Positions 18,523 through 27,562 of a stretch of DNA of 64,000 nucleotides are shown piece after piece. Both the position numbers and the translations under genes were made by a program. Where the stretch lies: the NCBI RefSeq assembly GCF_002266425.1, contig NZ_NPMN01000006.1, forward strand, positions 1 through 64,000, in the 5' to 3' direction. Every line of letters begins with the position of its first letter. Positions within the stretch are counted from its first letter, which is position 1. The stretch is from Tissierella sp. P1 (GTDB lineage Bacteria > Bacillota > Clostridia > Tissierellales > Tissierellaceae). The notes below the pieces were generated by a model that was not told the origin of the DNA, did not search any database, and saw only the letters and a program-made list of their open reading frames with translations.

Positions 18523-19515
18523 ATGAAAGAGATAGAAATAAGAGTCTGTTTAGAGAATAAATGTAACTTTAATTGCACTTATTGTCAGCCAGGTGGAGAA
18601 GGTAGCTCACGAGATACAGAATTATTGTCAGAAAAAGACTTACTTATAATTTTAAGAAAGTTAGTAAAATATGGAGTTTCTTCAGTACGATTAACTGGAG
18701 GTGAACCTTTATTAAGAAGCAATTTTGATAATATAGCAAATGATATATCATCAATTCCTAACATTGAGCAAGTTTCTCTTGTTACGAATGGTAGTTTGTT
18801 GAATTATGAAAATGTTAATAAGATAGAGGCATCTTCAATTAGTAATGTAACGGTTAGCTTAGATACGCTAAATAGAGAGAAGTTTTATAAAATAGTAGGA
18901 AAAGATTCTCTTGATATAGTCCTAAACGGCATTGAATTATTAGTTTTAAGAAAAATTCCAGTTAGAATTAATTCTGTAATTAGTAAGTCTAATATAGATG
19001 ATTTGAAAGACCTTATAAATTACTGCAGAAGAAACGAAATAAAATTGAAAGTATTGGATTTAGTACAAAATGAATTTAATGAATGGAATAAAGAATTTTT
19101 AAATTTAAATATTGTTATGAAGGAATTAGAGAAGATATCTTCAGAAAAAAATATAATCAACCATATAGGAAATTTTGGAACACCAATGACAGTCTTTAAA
19201 ATTGATCCAATAGAAGTATTTATAAAAGATAATACTATTGGAACTTGTTACTCAAAAAAATGCTTAGAATGTCAAAAATATCCATGTCAATCTGGCATAG
19301 TCTCTTTAATTCTAACACATGACGGATTTTTAAAGCTATGTACATTATCTAACGAGTTTAACTTAGATTTGAAGCCCTTACTACATAATAATAATGATAC
19401 AGAGAAAAAAGTTAATAATTTTTTTGATAATTATAAGAGCTCAACGTTCCAGAATAAATGGTATGAAAAATACAAGGATTCTATTAATAATCTAAAAGGT
19501 GATTATTATGAATAA
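18523..19515 (+). CDS. MoaA-like radical SAM enzyme
   Basis: This 330-residue protein carries the radical SAM Cys motif in CNFNCTYC (residues 14-21), then TGGEPLL for SAM binding, SLDTLN and RINSVI strands. Near the C-terminus a Cys-rich part, CYSKKCLECQKYPC, plus a later Cys in KLCTL would bind an auxiliary iron-sulfur cluster, the layout seen in MoaA and related enzymes. MoaA uses its second cluster to hold GTP, which would suit a purine nucleotide substrate here, but the substrate is not visible from sequence. AAAGGAG precedes the ATG by 7 bases. It overlaps the next gene by 8 bases, so the two radical enzymes are coupled. Confidence 0.8.
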   Translation: MKEIEIRVCLENKCNFNCTYCQPGGEGSSRDTELLSEKDLLIILRKLVKYGVSSVRLTGGEPLLRSNFDNIANDISSIPNIEQVSLVTNGSLLNYENVNKIEASSISNVTVSLDTLNREKFYKIVGKDSLDIVLNGIELLVLRKIPVRINSVISKSNIDDLKDLINYCRRNEIKLKVLDLVQNEFNEWNKEFLNLNIVMKELEKISSEKNIINHIGNFGTPMTVFKIDPIEVFIKDNTIGTCYSKKCLECQKYPCQSGIVSLILTHDGFLKLCTLSNEFNLDLKPLLHNNNDTEKKVNNFFDNYKSSTFQNKWYEKYKDSINNLKGDYYE

Positions 19516-20872
19516 AGTTCTATTGTTTTATCCAAATGCAGAAGATAAAGCACATTGGTTACCCTACGCTATATTAACATTAGGAACTATTTTAGCGGAT
19601 AATGAATTTGAAGTTGTACTTATTGATGAAGTATTATATGCTGAAAATCCTAGAGAAATAGAAAAAATCGTAGAACAAAATATTGAGGATACTTTATTTG
19701 TTGGAATAAGTTCTTTTATTGGTAATCAGATACGAAACGGGTTGAAGTTTGCTAAGATAATTCGCACTTATAATTGCAAAGTACCAATTGTTTGGGGGGG
19801 ATGGCATCCATCAATACTAAAAGAAGTAACAATCAAATCGGAATATGTTGATTTTATTATTCAAGGGCAAGGAGAATTGATTATACTTGAATTAGCAAAT
19901 AAGCTTGTTAGTAAAGACAATAGATTTTCTGATATAGATGGTTTAATATATATGGATAATGGTTTGATAAAAGTTAATAAAGAAAGAAAGTTTGTGCAAC
20001 GAAGTGAGCTTCCTAATTATAATTGGGAATTAATAGATGTTAAAAAATATATTGTTGAAGATAAAGCTATAAGTGATAAAACAGTTAGTTATATTAGTAG
20101 TCAAGGTTGTCCATTGAATTGTGGTTTCTGTAGTGAAAATGCAATGTATAAAAGAGGTTGGTATGCAAATACAGCTTATCAGATGTACGATGATATTAAT
20201 TTTTTATTAAAGAATTATGATATCGATGGAATCTCATTTTATGATTCTAACTTCACTGTAGACAAAAAAAGAATACTGACATTTTGTGAATTAGTGATTA
20301 GATCAGATTTAAAATTTAAATGGGCAGCAGCAGCAGATATTTTGTTTCTAAGGGGGCTAACCAATGAAGAGTGGGAGCTACTTAGAAAATCGGGATGTAC
20401 CCGTTTATTAATTGGTGCAGAATCAGGGAGTGAAAAAATTCTCAATCTAATTGGTAAAAAGTTTAAACCAAAGGATGTAATTGATATATCAGAAAAATCT
20501 ATAGAGTTTGGTATAAGCTTATATTTTACGATGATTGTTGGATGGCCTGAAAATCCTATTGATGATTTTCAAAAAACTAAAGAATTAATTGAATCTATTC
20601 GCGAAAAAACATTAGAGCACGAATTTATAATTCATATTTATGCTCCTTTTATTGGAACGCCTCTATACCAATATGCATGTGAAAATGGCTATATTCCACC
20701 CAAGACATTGGAAGACTGGGCTAACTATGATTACTACAAGATAACGACGCCATGGATTTCAAAAGAATTCTTAGAAAAAGTAGAAGATTATAGAATGCAT
20801 CTAAATATTAGTTATAATATGAATAAAAATAGAAAAAAATATAAAAAAGATATAGTTGATAGAGGAGAATAA
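19508..20872 (+). CDS. B12-binding-domain radical SAM enzyme
   Basis: The protein of about 454 residues starts with a cobalamin-binding Rossmann domain (residues 1-140, with FVGISSFIGNQ and PIVWGGWHPS). It is followed by the radical SAM barrel with SQGCPLNCGFCSE near residue 198 and a GAESGSEKIL strand near residue 302. Such enzymes methylate unactivated carbons or rearrange rings; OxsB of oxetanocin acts on a deoxyadenosine nucleotide. The start at ATG 19508 follows AAAAGGTGATT, and the in-frame GTG at 19499 overlaps that site. The pairing with a MoaA-like enzyme and a dehydrogenase points to remodelling of a sugar or base. The actual reaction is unknown. Confidence 0.8.
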   Translation: MNKVLLFYPNAEDKAHWLPYAILTLGTILADNEFEVVLIDEVLYAENPREIEKIVEQNIEDTLFVGISSFIGNQIRNGLKFAKIIRTYNCKVPIVWGGWHPSILKEVTIKSEYVDFIIQGQGELIILELANKLVSKDNRFSDIDGLIYMDNGLIKVNKERKFVQRSELPNYNWELIDVKKYIVEDKAISDKTVSYISSQGCPLNCGFCSENAMYKRGWYANTAYQMYDDINFLLKNYDIDGISFYDSNFTVDKKRILTFCELVIRSDLKFKWAAAADILFLRGLTNEEWELLRKSGCTRLLIGAESGSEKILNLIGKKFKPKDVIDISEKSIEFGISLYFTMIVGWPENPIDDFQKTKELIESIREKTLEHEFIIHIYAPFIGTPLYQYACENGYIPPKTLEDWANYDYYKITTPWISKEFLEKVEDYRMHLNISYNMNKNRKKYKKDIVDRGE

Positions 20873-20873
20873 C

Positions 20874-21608
20874 ATGTTAAATCTAAATAATCAGATAGCT
20901 TTAATTACTGGTTCCTCAGGGTACCTAGGAAGAGATATTTCGATGCTGTTAGCAAGACATGGGGCAACTGTAATTTTGCATTATAACGAATCACTAAAAG
21001 AAATTGAAAAACTCGAAGAAGAAATAAAAAGAATAACATCTAATTATTATATCGTTAAAGCAAATCTGACACAGGATAGCGAAATTGTTGATATGTTTAA
21101 GGGGATTTCAAATAAGTTTAAAAAAATAGACATATTAATAAATAATGCGGGAATTGCGCATAACAATTATTTAGTTTATATGCAAGAAGAACAATGGGAT
21201 GAAGTTTTAGATGTAAATCTAAAGGCTGCTTTCCTCTGTTCAAAATATTCAGCTAAAATGATGATTCAATCAAATAAAGGTTGCATAATAAATGTAATAT
21301 CTGGTGCTATATGCACTCCATCAATAATGCAAGTCAATTACATTGCATCAAAGGGAGGGCTAGCTGCAGTTACAAAGGCATTAGCTAAAGAGTTAGGGCC
21401 GTTTGGAATAAGAGTAAACGCCGTATCGCCAGGACCTTTAAGCAATAAAATTAATAAGGAACAGGAAAAATATATTTTAAAAACTGCTGCATTGAATAAG
21501 ATTTGCACTACACAGCATGTTGCAAATACAGTGTTATTTTTATGTAGTTCTATGGCAGAGATTATAACTGGGCAAATCATTAATGTTGATGGTGGAATAA
21601 CTGTTTAG
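20874..21608 (+). CDS. Short-chain dehydrogenase/reductase (FabG-like)
   Basis: This 244-residue protein has the classical SDR elements: GSSGYLGRDI for the nucleotide, NNAG, the catalytic Ser in VISGAIC, and YIASK holding Tyr and Lys, then PGPL and a GQIINVDGG end. Length and motif order match FabG-type oxidoreductases. GAGGAG at 20863-20868 points to ATG 20874; the in-frame ATG at 20856 lies inside the previous gene. It would reduce a ketone or oxidise an alcohol on a sugar or acyl intermediate. It sits 1 base after the B12 radical enzyme gene and 13 bases before the lyase gene, in one operon. Confidence 0.85.
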   Translation: MLNLNNQIALITGSSGYLGRDISMLLARHGATVILHYNESLKEIEKLEEEIKRITSNYYIVKANLTQDSEIVDMFKGISNKFKKIDILINNAGIAHNNYLVYMQEEQWDEVLDVNLKAAFLCSKYSAKMMIQSNKGCIINVISGAICTPSIMQVNYIASKGGLAAVTKALAKELGPFGIRVNAVSPGPLSNKINKEQEKYILKTAALNKICTTQHVANTVLFLCSSMAEIITGQIINVDGGITV

Positions 21609-21621
21609 GAAGGGAGATAAT

Positions 21622-23040
21622 ATTATTAGAAAAATATATAATAGTCCATTTAGTTCAAGATATTCAAGTAAAGAAATGAGATATATATTTTCGGATGATT
21701 ATAAATATCAAACATGGAGAAAATTATGGATTGTATTAGCTGAGTCTCAAATGGAATTAGGATTAGATGTTAGTTTGGAACAAGTAGAAGAATTAAAAAA
21801 AGAGCAATTTAATATTAACTACCAAGTTGTCGAGAAATATGAAGATATATACTGCCATGATGTTATAGCTCATATTATGGCATATGGATTACAATGTGCT
21901 AAAGCAAAACCTATAATCCATTTAGGTGCTACAAGCTGTTTTATTACGGATAATACTGATATTATTATTATAAAAGAAGGTTTAATTCTAATCAGAAATC
22001 AAATTTTGAAAATTATTTCAGAGTTATCTAATTTCGCTAAAATGTATATAAAAACACCTACACTAAGTTACACACACCTCAAACCAGCTCAATTGACGAC
22101 AGTTGGCAAAAGGACAACTTTATGGATTTATGATTTACTTATTGATTTACTTGAAATTAATGATATATTAAGCAATTTAAAACTGCTTGGTTCAAAGGGG
22201 ACAACTGGTACACAAGCAAGTTTTTTAGCTTTATTTGATAATGACCACAATAAAGTCAAGAGACTTGATGAATTAATTACAACTAAACTAGGATTTAAAG
22301 AATCAGTCGAAGTTTGTGGGCAAACATATTCTAGAAAATTTGACACAAAGGTAATGAACGCTTTATGTAATGTTGCACAAAGTTCAGCGAAGTTTAGTAA
22401 TGATATTAGATTTCTACATCATCTGAAAGAGATAGAAGAACCATTCAAGGAAAAGCAAATAGGTTCATCAGCAATGCCATATAAAAAAAATCCAATTGGA
22501 AGTGAGAGAATATGTGGATTGGCTAGATTTATTATTAGTAATAATATAAATTTTCATTTAAATTTTTCATCCCAATGGCTAGAGAGGACATTGGATGATT
22601 CATCAAATAGAAGACTTTGTATACCACAAATGTTTTTAGCATTGGACACTATCTTAGATCTATATATTAATATTATAAATGGTTTAAAAGTAAATGAAGA
22701 TATAATCTTAAGCAATGTTTTAAGAGAAATGCCATATATCATTATGGAAAATTTAATAGTAAATGGTACAATGGATGGAGGTGATAGGCAGGAACTTCAT
22801 AAAAATATGAGAGATTTGTCGAATAGTATTTCAAACTATGATAATATTAATATTAACGTTAAAGATTATATAGTAACAAATATTTTAAAAAATTTTTCAT
22901 TAAATATAACATATGAAGAGTTAAGTAAAAAAATAAAAAGACCTGAAGATTATATTGGACGATCAGTGGAGCAAGTAGAAGAATTTTTAGAGAACCATGT
23001 TGAACTTTTGTTATCAGATGCTGAAAAGATGATGATATGA
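21622..23040 (+). CDS. Adenylosuccinate lyase homologue (PurB family), apparent ATT start
   Basis: This fumarase/argininosuccinase-fold lyase has HLGATSCFITDNTDI, the catalytic His in SYTHLKPAQLTT, and the flexible loop GSSAMPYKKNPIGSERICG with the catalytic Ser. All these match PurB. PurB splits fumarate from adenylosuccinate and SAICAR. Here it probably serves the PurZ-like product made by the gene at 9763. The first ATG (21676) would cut off the conserved N-terminus. In the same frame the residues upstream read YNSPFSSRYSSKEM, as in PurB. AGGAAGGGAG at 21608-21615 sits about 7 bases before ATT codons at 21622 and 21625. So an ATT start is likely, unless the sequence has an error there. Last gene of the island. 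Confidence 0.85.
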   Translation: MIRKIYNSPFSSRYSSKEMRYIFSDDYKYQTWRKLWIVLAESQMELGLDVSLEQVEELKKEQFNINYQVVEKYEDIYCHDVIAHIMAYGLQCAKAKPIIHLGATSCFITDNTDIIIIKEGLILIRNQILKIISELSNFAKMYIKTPTLSYTHLKPAQLTTVGKRTTLWIYDLLIDLLEINDILSNLKLLGSKGTTGTQASFLALFDNDHNKVKRLDELITTKLGFKESVEVCGQTYSRKFDTKVMNALCNVAQSSAKFSNDIRFLHHLKEIEEPFKEKQIGSSAMPYKKNPIGSERICGLARFIISNNINFHLNFSSQWLERTLDDSSNRRLCIPQMFLALDTILDLYINIINGLKVNEDIILSNVLREMPYIIMENLIVNGTMDGGDRQELHKNMRDLSNSISNYDNININVKDYIVTNILKNFSLNITYEELSKKIKRPEDYIGRSVEQVEEFLENHVELLLSDAEKMMI

Positions 23041-23214
23041 AAGTTACATAAATAAACTTTTAATGAATATACAATAATACGATTTTACAAAGTTTTGTTA
23101 AAGATTTATAAGCAAAAGTAAGTAAACTATAAATAATAGATGGGTTGCAAAATCATGACCACCCGTAAAAATGAAGCAGGTGGTATTCATAAACAATCAA
23201 AGACCAGCTATTAA
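23041..23214. other. Island right boundary, no gene
   Basis: No frame or clear terminator was found after the lyase gene. A CCACC/GGTGG short inverted pair around 23158-23186 could form a weak hairpin. The following sequence is IS66 debris, so this marks the right edge of the biosynthetic island. Confidence 0.4.
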
Positions 23215-23973
23215 ATATCAAGAAATAATTTAATTTATTTTGCCTGTGAGAGTATAGAATTCACGCAGATTCCGTCAAAGAAAAAAGAGTTCCTTGACAG
23301 AATCTGCCGTAAATTCTTATGTAAAATTGGGCAAAACAAATAAACATAAAAAAGAGTTATTTAAGGTTAAAGATAAGGTTATTTCAATACAACTATCTAA
23401 TATCAGGCGTGTAAGGTTCATTCTTATGGATTCTCAGGATACGGAAAAGTGAAAGATATCCATCACTGTTTATGCTGGGCTCATCTCAGACGCTATTTTT
23501 CAGATGCCCTTCCTAAGGATATGAAAAGTCCTGAAGCAACTTTACCAGCAACAGGAATAGCATATTGTAACCAGCTATTTGAGTGGGAAAGAGAGTTTAA
23601 GAACCTTACTCCAGAAGATAGGAAAATTAAGCGTCTAGAGAAAGAAAAACCAGTCCTAGAGGCCTTTTGGTCATGGGTAGAAAGTGCTAATGAAAAAGTA
23701 CTTCCTAAATCTAATATTTGGAAGGCTCTTCAATATGACCTAAATCTTAAAGAAAAACTAGAAACCTATTTAGAAGATGGCAACTGTGTTATCTCAAATA
23801 ATATAGCGGAAAATAGTATATGGCCATTTACATTAGGGAGAAAAAATTGGACTTTTTGTGGTAACCCTGAAGGAGCCAATGCAAGTGTATGTGTATATTC
23901 ACTAGTTGAAACAGCAAAAGCCAATGGTGAACTTACCATTGACAGAGCACTGGAAACATATCTTAAAAAAGAA
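23215..23973 (+). pseudogene. IS66-family transposase remnant (C-terminal part)
   Basis: From about 23430 an open frame of 175 residues reads KDIHHCLCWAHLRRYFSDAL, then KPVLEAFWSWVE, and a C-terminal NNIAENSIWPFTLGRKNW with FCGNPEGANASVCVYSLVETA. This is the DDE region and C-terminus of IS66 transposases, including the conserved N-N-x-A-E-x-x-x-R/W-P region. The N-terminal half and the companion orfs are missing or scrambled between 23215 and 23430, so the element cannot move by itself. It closes the island on the right as IS3 debris does on the left. Confidence 0.85.
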
Positions 23974-24411
23974 TAGATAAATCAAAGATTACAAGCCATT
24001 CAAGTACGTAAAGAATTAACTGATGAATGGAATAATTGAGGTGTAAAACAAGGAATTGAATATGCAATACTTACTGATAAAATTATAAAAGCATGGGCAG
24101 GATTAAGTATAGGACAATATAAGAAGCTTAAAGGATTAAAAAGGGAGAACTTAAGAGATAATATGTCTACATTGGAGCTTGTACTAAATATGCTAGCTGA
24201 AGCAACTACTACAGAATTATCAAAGACCACTGAACCTAAAAACTTTGATGAAAATAGAGGAGTGGCAATAAAAGGTGGAAGTATTGCAGGAAATGCTCGG
24301 AAGGAAATTGAAAACACTACTGGTAAACCTGTTCTCACAGAAAAAAGTGCTGTTGATTTTACTAGAGTTATTGCAGATATTATTATTGATAGGGAAGACA
24401 ATAAAAAATAA
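23974..24411 (+). pseudogene. DinD-like (DNA damage-inducible protein D) 3' fragment
   Basis: The frame reads RKELTDEWNN, a TGA, then GVKQGIEYAILTDKI, YKKLKGLKRENLRDNMSTLEL, FDENRGVAIKGGSIAGNARKEIE and an end with IADIIIDRED. This order is typical of the C-terminal half of DinD. The N-terminal Bro/P63C-like half is absent and the in-frame TGA breaks what is left. It directly follows the IS66 remnant, which may have removed the front of the gene. Confidence 0.7.
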
Positions 24412-24451
24412 AAGCAAATAATGCAAGTAATCAGAAATATATAATTCATAC

Positions 24452-24502
24452 TATATACCTACGACATCATTATTGTCACCTCAAGGCATATGGAGTGTGT
24501 GG
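24452..24502 (+). repeat. Dispersed repeat, copy A (divergent core)
   Basis: The stretch contains ACGACATCATTATTGT followed by CTCAAGGCAT, matching the core of the repeat family also found near 29760, 30708, 42215, 53000 and 62305. The upstream CCACCAAGGGG part is not recognisable here, so this copy is truncated or old. Confidence 0.6.
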
Positions 24503-24740
24503 TGTTGGTGTCAAGGGCAAAAGAAAATACGTTGAAATAAAGGCTTTTCAGTCTTAACGGATAGAAAAAAGCTGCTTGAAAATTTAAATATATCGCTCTG
24601 CGGGAACAAGTCCAGACAAGCGTTTTTCCTTGTGATAAAACGATTTAGATATTTTTCCGATTCTGCTAGGGCTGTGTGGGCAAGTTGGATGTGCGGAAGT
24701 ATTGGACCAATTCAGGATTTTTTATCTAAAAACATTTATT
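24503..24740. other. Gene-free stretch upstream of the MerR operon
   Basis: No supported gene. Around 24620-24720 the DNA is less AT-rich than its surroundings and has protein-like stretches, but they are broken by stops. It is likely the remains of another gene. Confidence 0.35.
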
Positions 24741-24746
24741 TACCCT

Positions 24747-24777
24747 TTGACTCTGCCGTTGGGTAACAGTTTATACT
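24747..24777 (+). promoter_or_regulatory. MerR-type promoter with 19-base spacer
   Basis: TTGACT at 24747-24752 and TATACT at 24772-24777 are separated by 19 bases, the stretched spacing used by promoters that MerR-family activators twist into shape. The spacer contains CGTT and AACAG halves that could form a dyad. The next gene encodes a MerR-family regulator, so the site probably controls that operon. Confidence 0.7.
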
Positions 24778-24835
24778 ATAATTAGACCGACGATAAGGAG
24801 GATTTATATATGAATGAAACTAATTAAAATTAGAT

Positions 24836-25249
24836 ATGTATCAACCCAAATCAGCCCGTGTACTTCGCTGCTATGAGGATATGGGCTTGATTAACAGCAC
24901 TCGTAGCGATGATTATGCTTATAGAATGTATGATGAAGAAGTGATAAAACGGTTGGAACAAATACTGATTTTGCGTAAATTGAATATCAGCATTAAGGAT
25001 ATACAACGTATTTTTTGTACTCATGGCTCTGATGTGGTATTAGAGGTGCTTGGCAAAAAGGTTGACGATATAGACGGCGAAGTCTCTCTTTTACACGAAC
25101 TAAAAGAAATTGTGCTTGAGTTTATCAAGCAAGTAGAAAATGCTGATTTCGGCAAAGATTCCGATGTGAAACTTCTTTATGAAAAGGCAAGAGAAATTGA
25201 AAATCAACTTAAAATTTATGTGCCAATTAAATTGAAGGGGGAAAAGTAA
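24836..25249 (+). CDS. MerR-family transcriptional regulator (start region possibly frameshifted)
   Basis: The frame gives 137 residues with ARVLRCYEDMGLI, the second half of the MerR winged helix. It goes on with YRMYDEEVIKRLEQILILRKLNISIKDI and an effector-side coiled coil. The first helix of the family is missing from this frame. An AGGAGG (24797-24802) precedes ATG 24810, whose frame runs only five codons before a stop. One added T at about 24825 would join it to the main frame. So the true gene may start at 24810 with a one-base error or mutation. The 19-base-spacer promoter upstream and the gene 1 base downstream suggest a two-gene regulated unit. Confidence 0.75.
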   Translation: MYQPKSARVLRCYEDMGLINSTRSDDYAYRMYDEEVIKRLEQILILRKLNISIKDIQRIFCTHGSDVVLEVLGKKVDDIDGEVSLLHELKEIVLEFIKQVENADFGKDSDVKLLYEKAREIENQLKIYVPIKLKGEK

Positions 25250-25250
25250 A

Positions 25251-25820
25251 ATGGCAAGAGTTTATGGAATTAAAAAGAAGTTGTTGCTAAATAATGTTGA
25301 TGAAAAGATAATAAAAGAAATCATCGGCAACGAAGATTTGGTAGATGTTATTGTGCGAATGGAGAAATTGCTTGATCCCGATATGATGCATGAGATTTTA
25401 GATTCATGCGCTTGTGGAGGCGGACAGGAATTTTTAAAACAATGTAAAAAGATTGGAAAAGACCTGACTGGTAAATCATTAGATGAAAAGGTAAATCATC
25501 TGAATAACAACATTTTTGATTCAGAAAAAATTATTCTCAACGGGAACAATTTATTGACAGGAACTCTTTCATACAAAGGAAATGAAAAATACAAATGCGT
25601 CTGTTCCGCCGCCGTAAAAAAGGGCATGACGGTTTCTGATCTCACAGGCGATGCTGCTGATCGCGCTATGCCGCTTTCTTATTGCTTTTGTTGTGCCGGC
25701 TCATTTCGGCGTCACTTACAGCTACAACTGGGTGTTGGGCTGAAAACAAAAGAAGTTGTTTCATCTCCGATTAACAGCAAGGGGCAAAAACCTTGTGAGT
25801 TTATTTTTGAGATAGTATAA
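25251..25820 (+). CDS. Cys-rich protein of unknown function downstream of MerR regulator
   Basis: This 189-residue soluble protein has conserved-looking Cys clusters: SCACGGGQEFLKQCKK near residues 53-68, YKCVCSAAVKKGMT near 117, and SYCFCCAGSFRRH near 143. The layout suggests metal or iron-sulfur binding, and the last motif resembles those of DUF6144-type proteins, an assignment I cannot confirm. It starts 1 base after the MerR gene. A metal, redox or drug signal sensed by the MerR protein is the natural guess. No catalytic function is claimed. Confidence 0.6.
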   Translation: MARVYGIKKKLLLNNVDEKIIKEIIGNEDLVDVIVRMEKLLDPDMMHEILDSCACGGGQEFLKQCKKIGKDLTGKSLDEKVNHLNNNIFDSEKIILNGNNLLTGTLSYKGNEKYKCVCSAAVKKGMTVSDLTGDAADRAMPLSYCFCCAGSFRRHLQLQLGVGLKTKEVVSSPINSKGQKPCEFIFEIV

Positions 25821-25995
25821 AATAATAAAGCGCAATGTGTATAAATGAAAATTGATGACTCGCCACGCACACTCGTGACTTCAGTCGTGGGTTAGTGGCG
25901 AACTGCATATGTTACCATGAATATCATAATTAATTCTGTAATATACTAGATTTCTTCAATTACATATGCTAATCTGGGATTAAGAAGGTTATCAT

Positions 25996-26406
25996 ATGTC
26001 AAAAGTAACACATGGAAGAGGCTATGTATACTCAATTAAGTATCATATAGTATTGTGTACAAAGTATAGACATAAAACTTTACAAGGTAAGATAGACGAT
26101 AAATTAAAAGAGATAATAAACGAGATAGCAAGCCCTATGTAGTAGGATAGTTTTACCATAGAGGAAATAGAGTCGGATTTAGACCATATACACTTATTAA
26201 TAAATTGTAGTCCACAACACTATATCCCAAACATTATAAAAGCTCTAAAAGGTGTAAGTGCTAGATTGTTATTTAAGGAATTTCCAGAGTTAAAAAAGAA
26301 ATTATGGGTTGGACACTTATGGAAGCCTAGTTACTTTGTTGCTACTGTATCTGAAAATACAGAAGAACAAATAAAAGAATATATAAAAAGTCAAAAATCA
26401 AAATAG
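25996..26406 (+). pseudogene. tnpA: IS200-type Y1 transposase TnpA with two in-frame stops
   Basis: The frame reads YSIKYHIVLCTKYRHK at the start, DHIHLLINC (the HUH-type His-x-His motif near residue 75), HYIPNIIKALKGVSARLL, and ends [14 protein letters not shown], where the catalytic Tyr is expected. The length of 136 codons matches TnpA. Two adjacent TAG codons at 26140-26145 interrupt it between the first helix and the HUH motif, so full-length protein is not made. Transposition would need TnpA from another copy. Confidence 0.85.
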
Positions 26407-26425
26407 AAAAGAGGTGAATTTATCT

Positions 26426-27562
26426 ATGAAGAAAATAATTAAAGGTTATAAATATAGGATATATCCAACAGAGAAACAAAAATTGCAAATAAATAAGACT
26501 TTTGGATGTTGTAGATTTGTTTATAATTATTTTTTAGCTATAAGGATTGAATTATATAAAACAGAACAAAAGTCGTTGTTCTATAATAAATGTTCAGACA
26601 TATTAACCCAATTAAAGAAAGAAAAAGAATGGTTAAAAGAGTCAGATAAGTTTGCTTTACAGAATAGTTTAAAAGATTTAGACTCAGCCTATAAGAATTT
26701 CTTTAAGGAAATTAAAAAAGGCAATAGCAATCAAGGATTTCCTAAGTTTAAATCTAAAAGAAACAACTATAAATCATACAAGACAAACTTTACAAACAAC
26801 AATATAGAATTAGACTTTGCCAACAACGAAATTAAATTACCTAAATTAAGATGGGTTAAATGCAAACTTCATAGAAAGTTCACTGGAAAAATATTGTCAG
26901 CAACAATTAGTTACGTACCAAGTGGTAAATATTTTGTTAGCTTCAACGTAGAGCGTGAACATAAAGAATTACCTAAGAATAGTAATACAATAGGACTAGA
27001 TTTAGGTGTATCAAATTTGCTTATTACAAGTAATGGAGAAACTTTTGAAAATAACAAACTAACATATAAATATGAAAAGAAATTAGCAAAACTACAAAGG
27101 AAATTAGTCAAGAAACAAAAAGATAGTAAGAACTTTCATAAACAAAGAATCAAAGTAGCTAAATTGCATGAAAAAATAACCAATATCAGAAAAGACAAAT
27201 TACATAAGATTTCTTCACAAATAGTTAAAGAAAACCAATTTATCTTTAGTGAAGATTTAAATGTAAAAGGTATGGTTAAAAATCATAAACTAGCAAAATC
27301 AATACATGATGCGTCGTGGTACGAACTAACAAGACAATTACAATATAAAGCTGAGTGGAACGGCAGGATATATCATAAAGTAGATAGGTTTTTTGCTAGT
27401 AGCCAAATATGTTCTAATTGTGGATATATAAATAAAAATATAAAAGACTTATCAATCAGGACATGGACATGTCCTAATTGTTCTACTAAGCATAATAGAG
27501 ACATAAATGCCAGTATAAATATCCTAAATCAAGGAATTAAGGATTTAGAATTAGCGGTGTAA
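26426..27562 (+). CDS. tnpB: TnpB, RNA-guided nuclease of IS605 element
   Basis: This 378-residue protein is full length for TnpB. It begins [13 protein letters not shown], has the RuvC-like catalytic Asp in GLDLGVSN near residue 193, the Glu in SEDLNVKGM near 275, and a zinc finger CSNCGY...CPNC followed by [11 protein letters not shown] with the last Asp. TnpB uses a short RNA from the element's right end to cut DNA next to a target motif and thereby keeps the element in place. ATG 26426 follows AGAGGTG and starts [11 protein letters not shown]; the GTG at 26414 overlaps that site. It is intact while its tnpA partner is dead. Confidence 0.9.
   Translation: MKKIIKGYKYRIYPTEKQKLQINKTFGCCRFVYNYFLAIRIELYKTEQKSLFYNKCSDILTQLKKEKEWLKESDKFALQNSLKDLDSAYKNFFKEIKKGNSNQGFPKFKSKRNNYKSYKTNFTNNNIELDFANNEIKLPKLRWVKCKLHRKFTGKILSATISYVPSGKYFVSFNVEREHKELPKNSNTIGLDLGVSNLLITSNGETFENNKLTYKYEKKLAKLQRKLVKKQKDSKNFHKQRIKVAKLHEKITNIRKDKLHKISSQIVKENQFIFSEDLNVKGMVKNHKLAKSIHDASWYELTRQLQYKAEWNGRIYHKVDRFFASSQICSNCGYINKNIKDLSIRTWTCPNCSTKHNRDINASINILNQGIKDLELAV

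Noticed and set aside
24000-24449. Open frame of 149 codons on the minus strand
   Set aside because: It is the shadow of the DinD fragment on the + strand, with a hydrophobic composition typical of such shadows and no ribosome binding site.
25865-25925. Hairpin read as a terminator of the Cys-rich gene
   Set aside because: No T run follows, and the hairpin matches the one at the right end of the IS605 element, so it is the element's left end.
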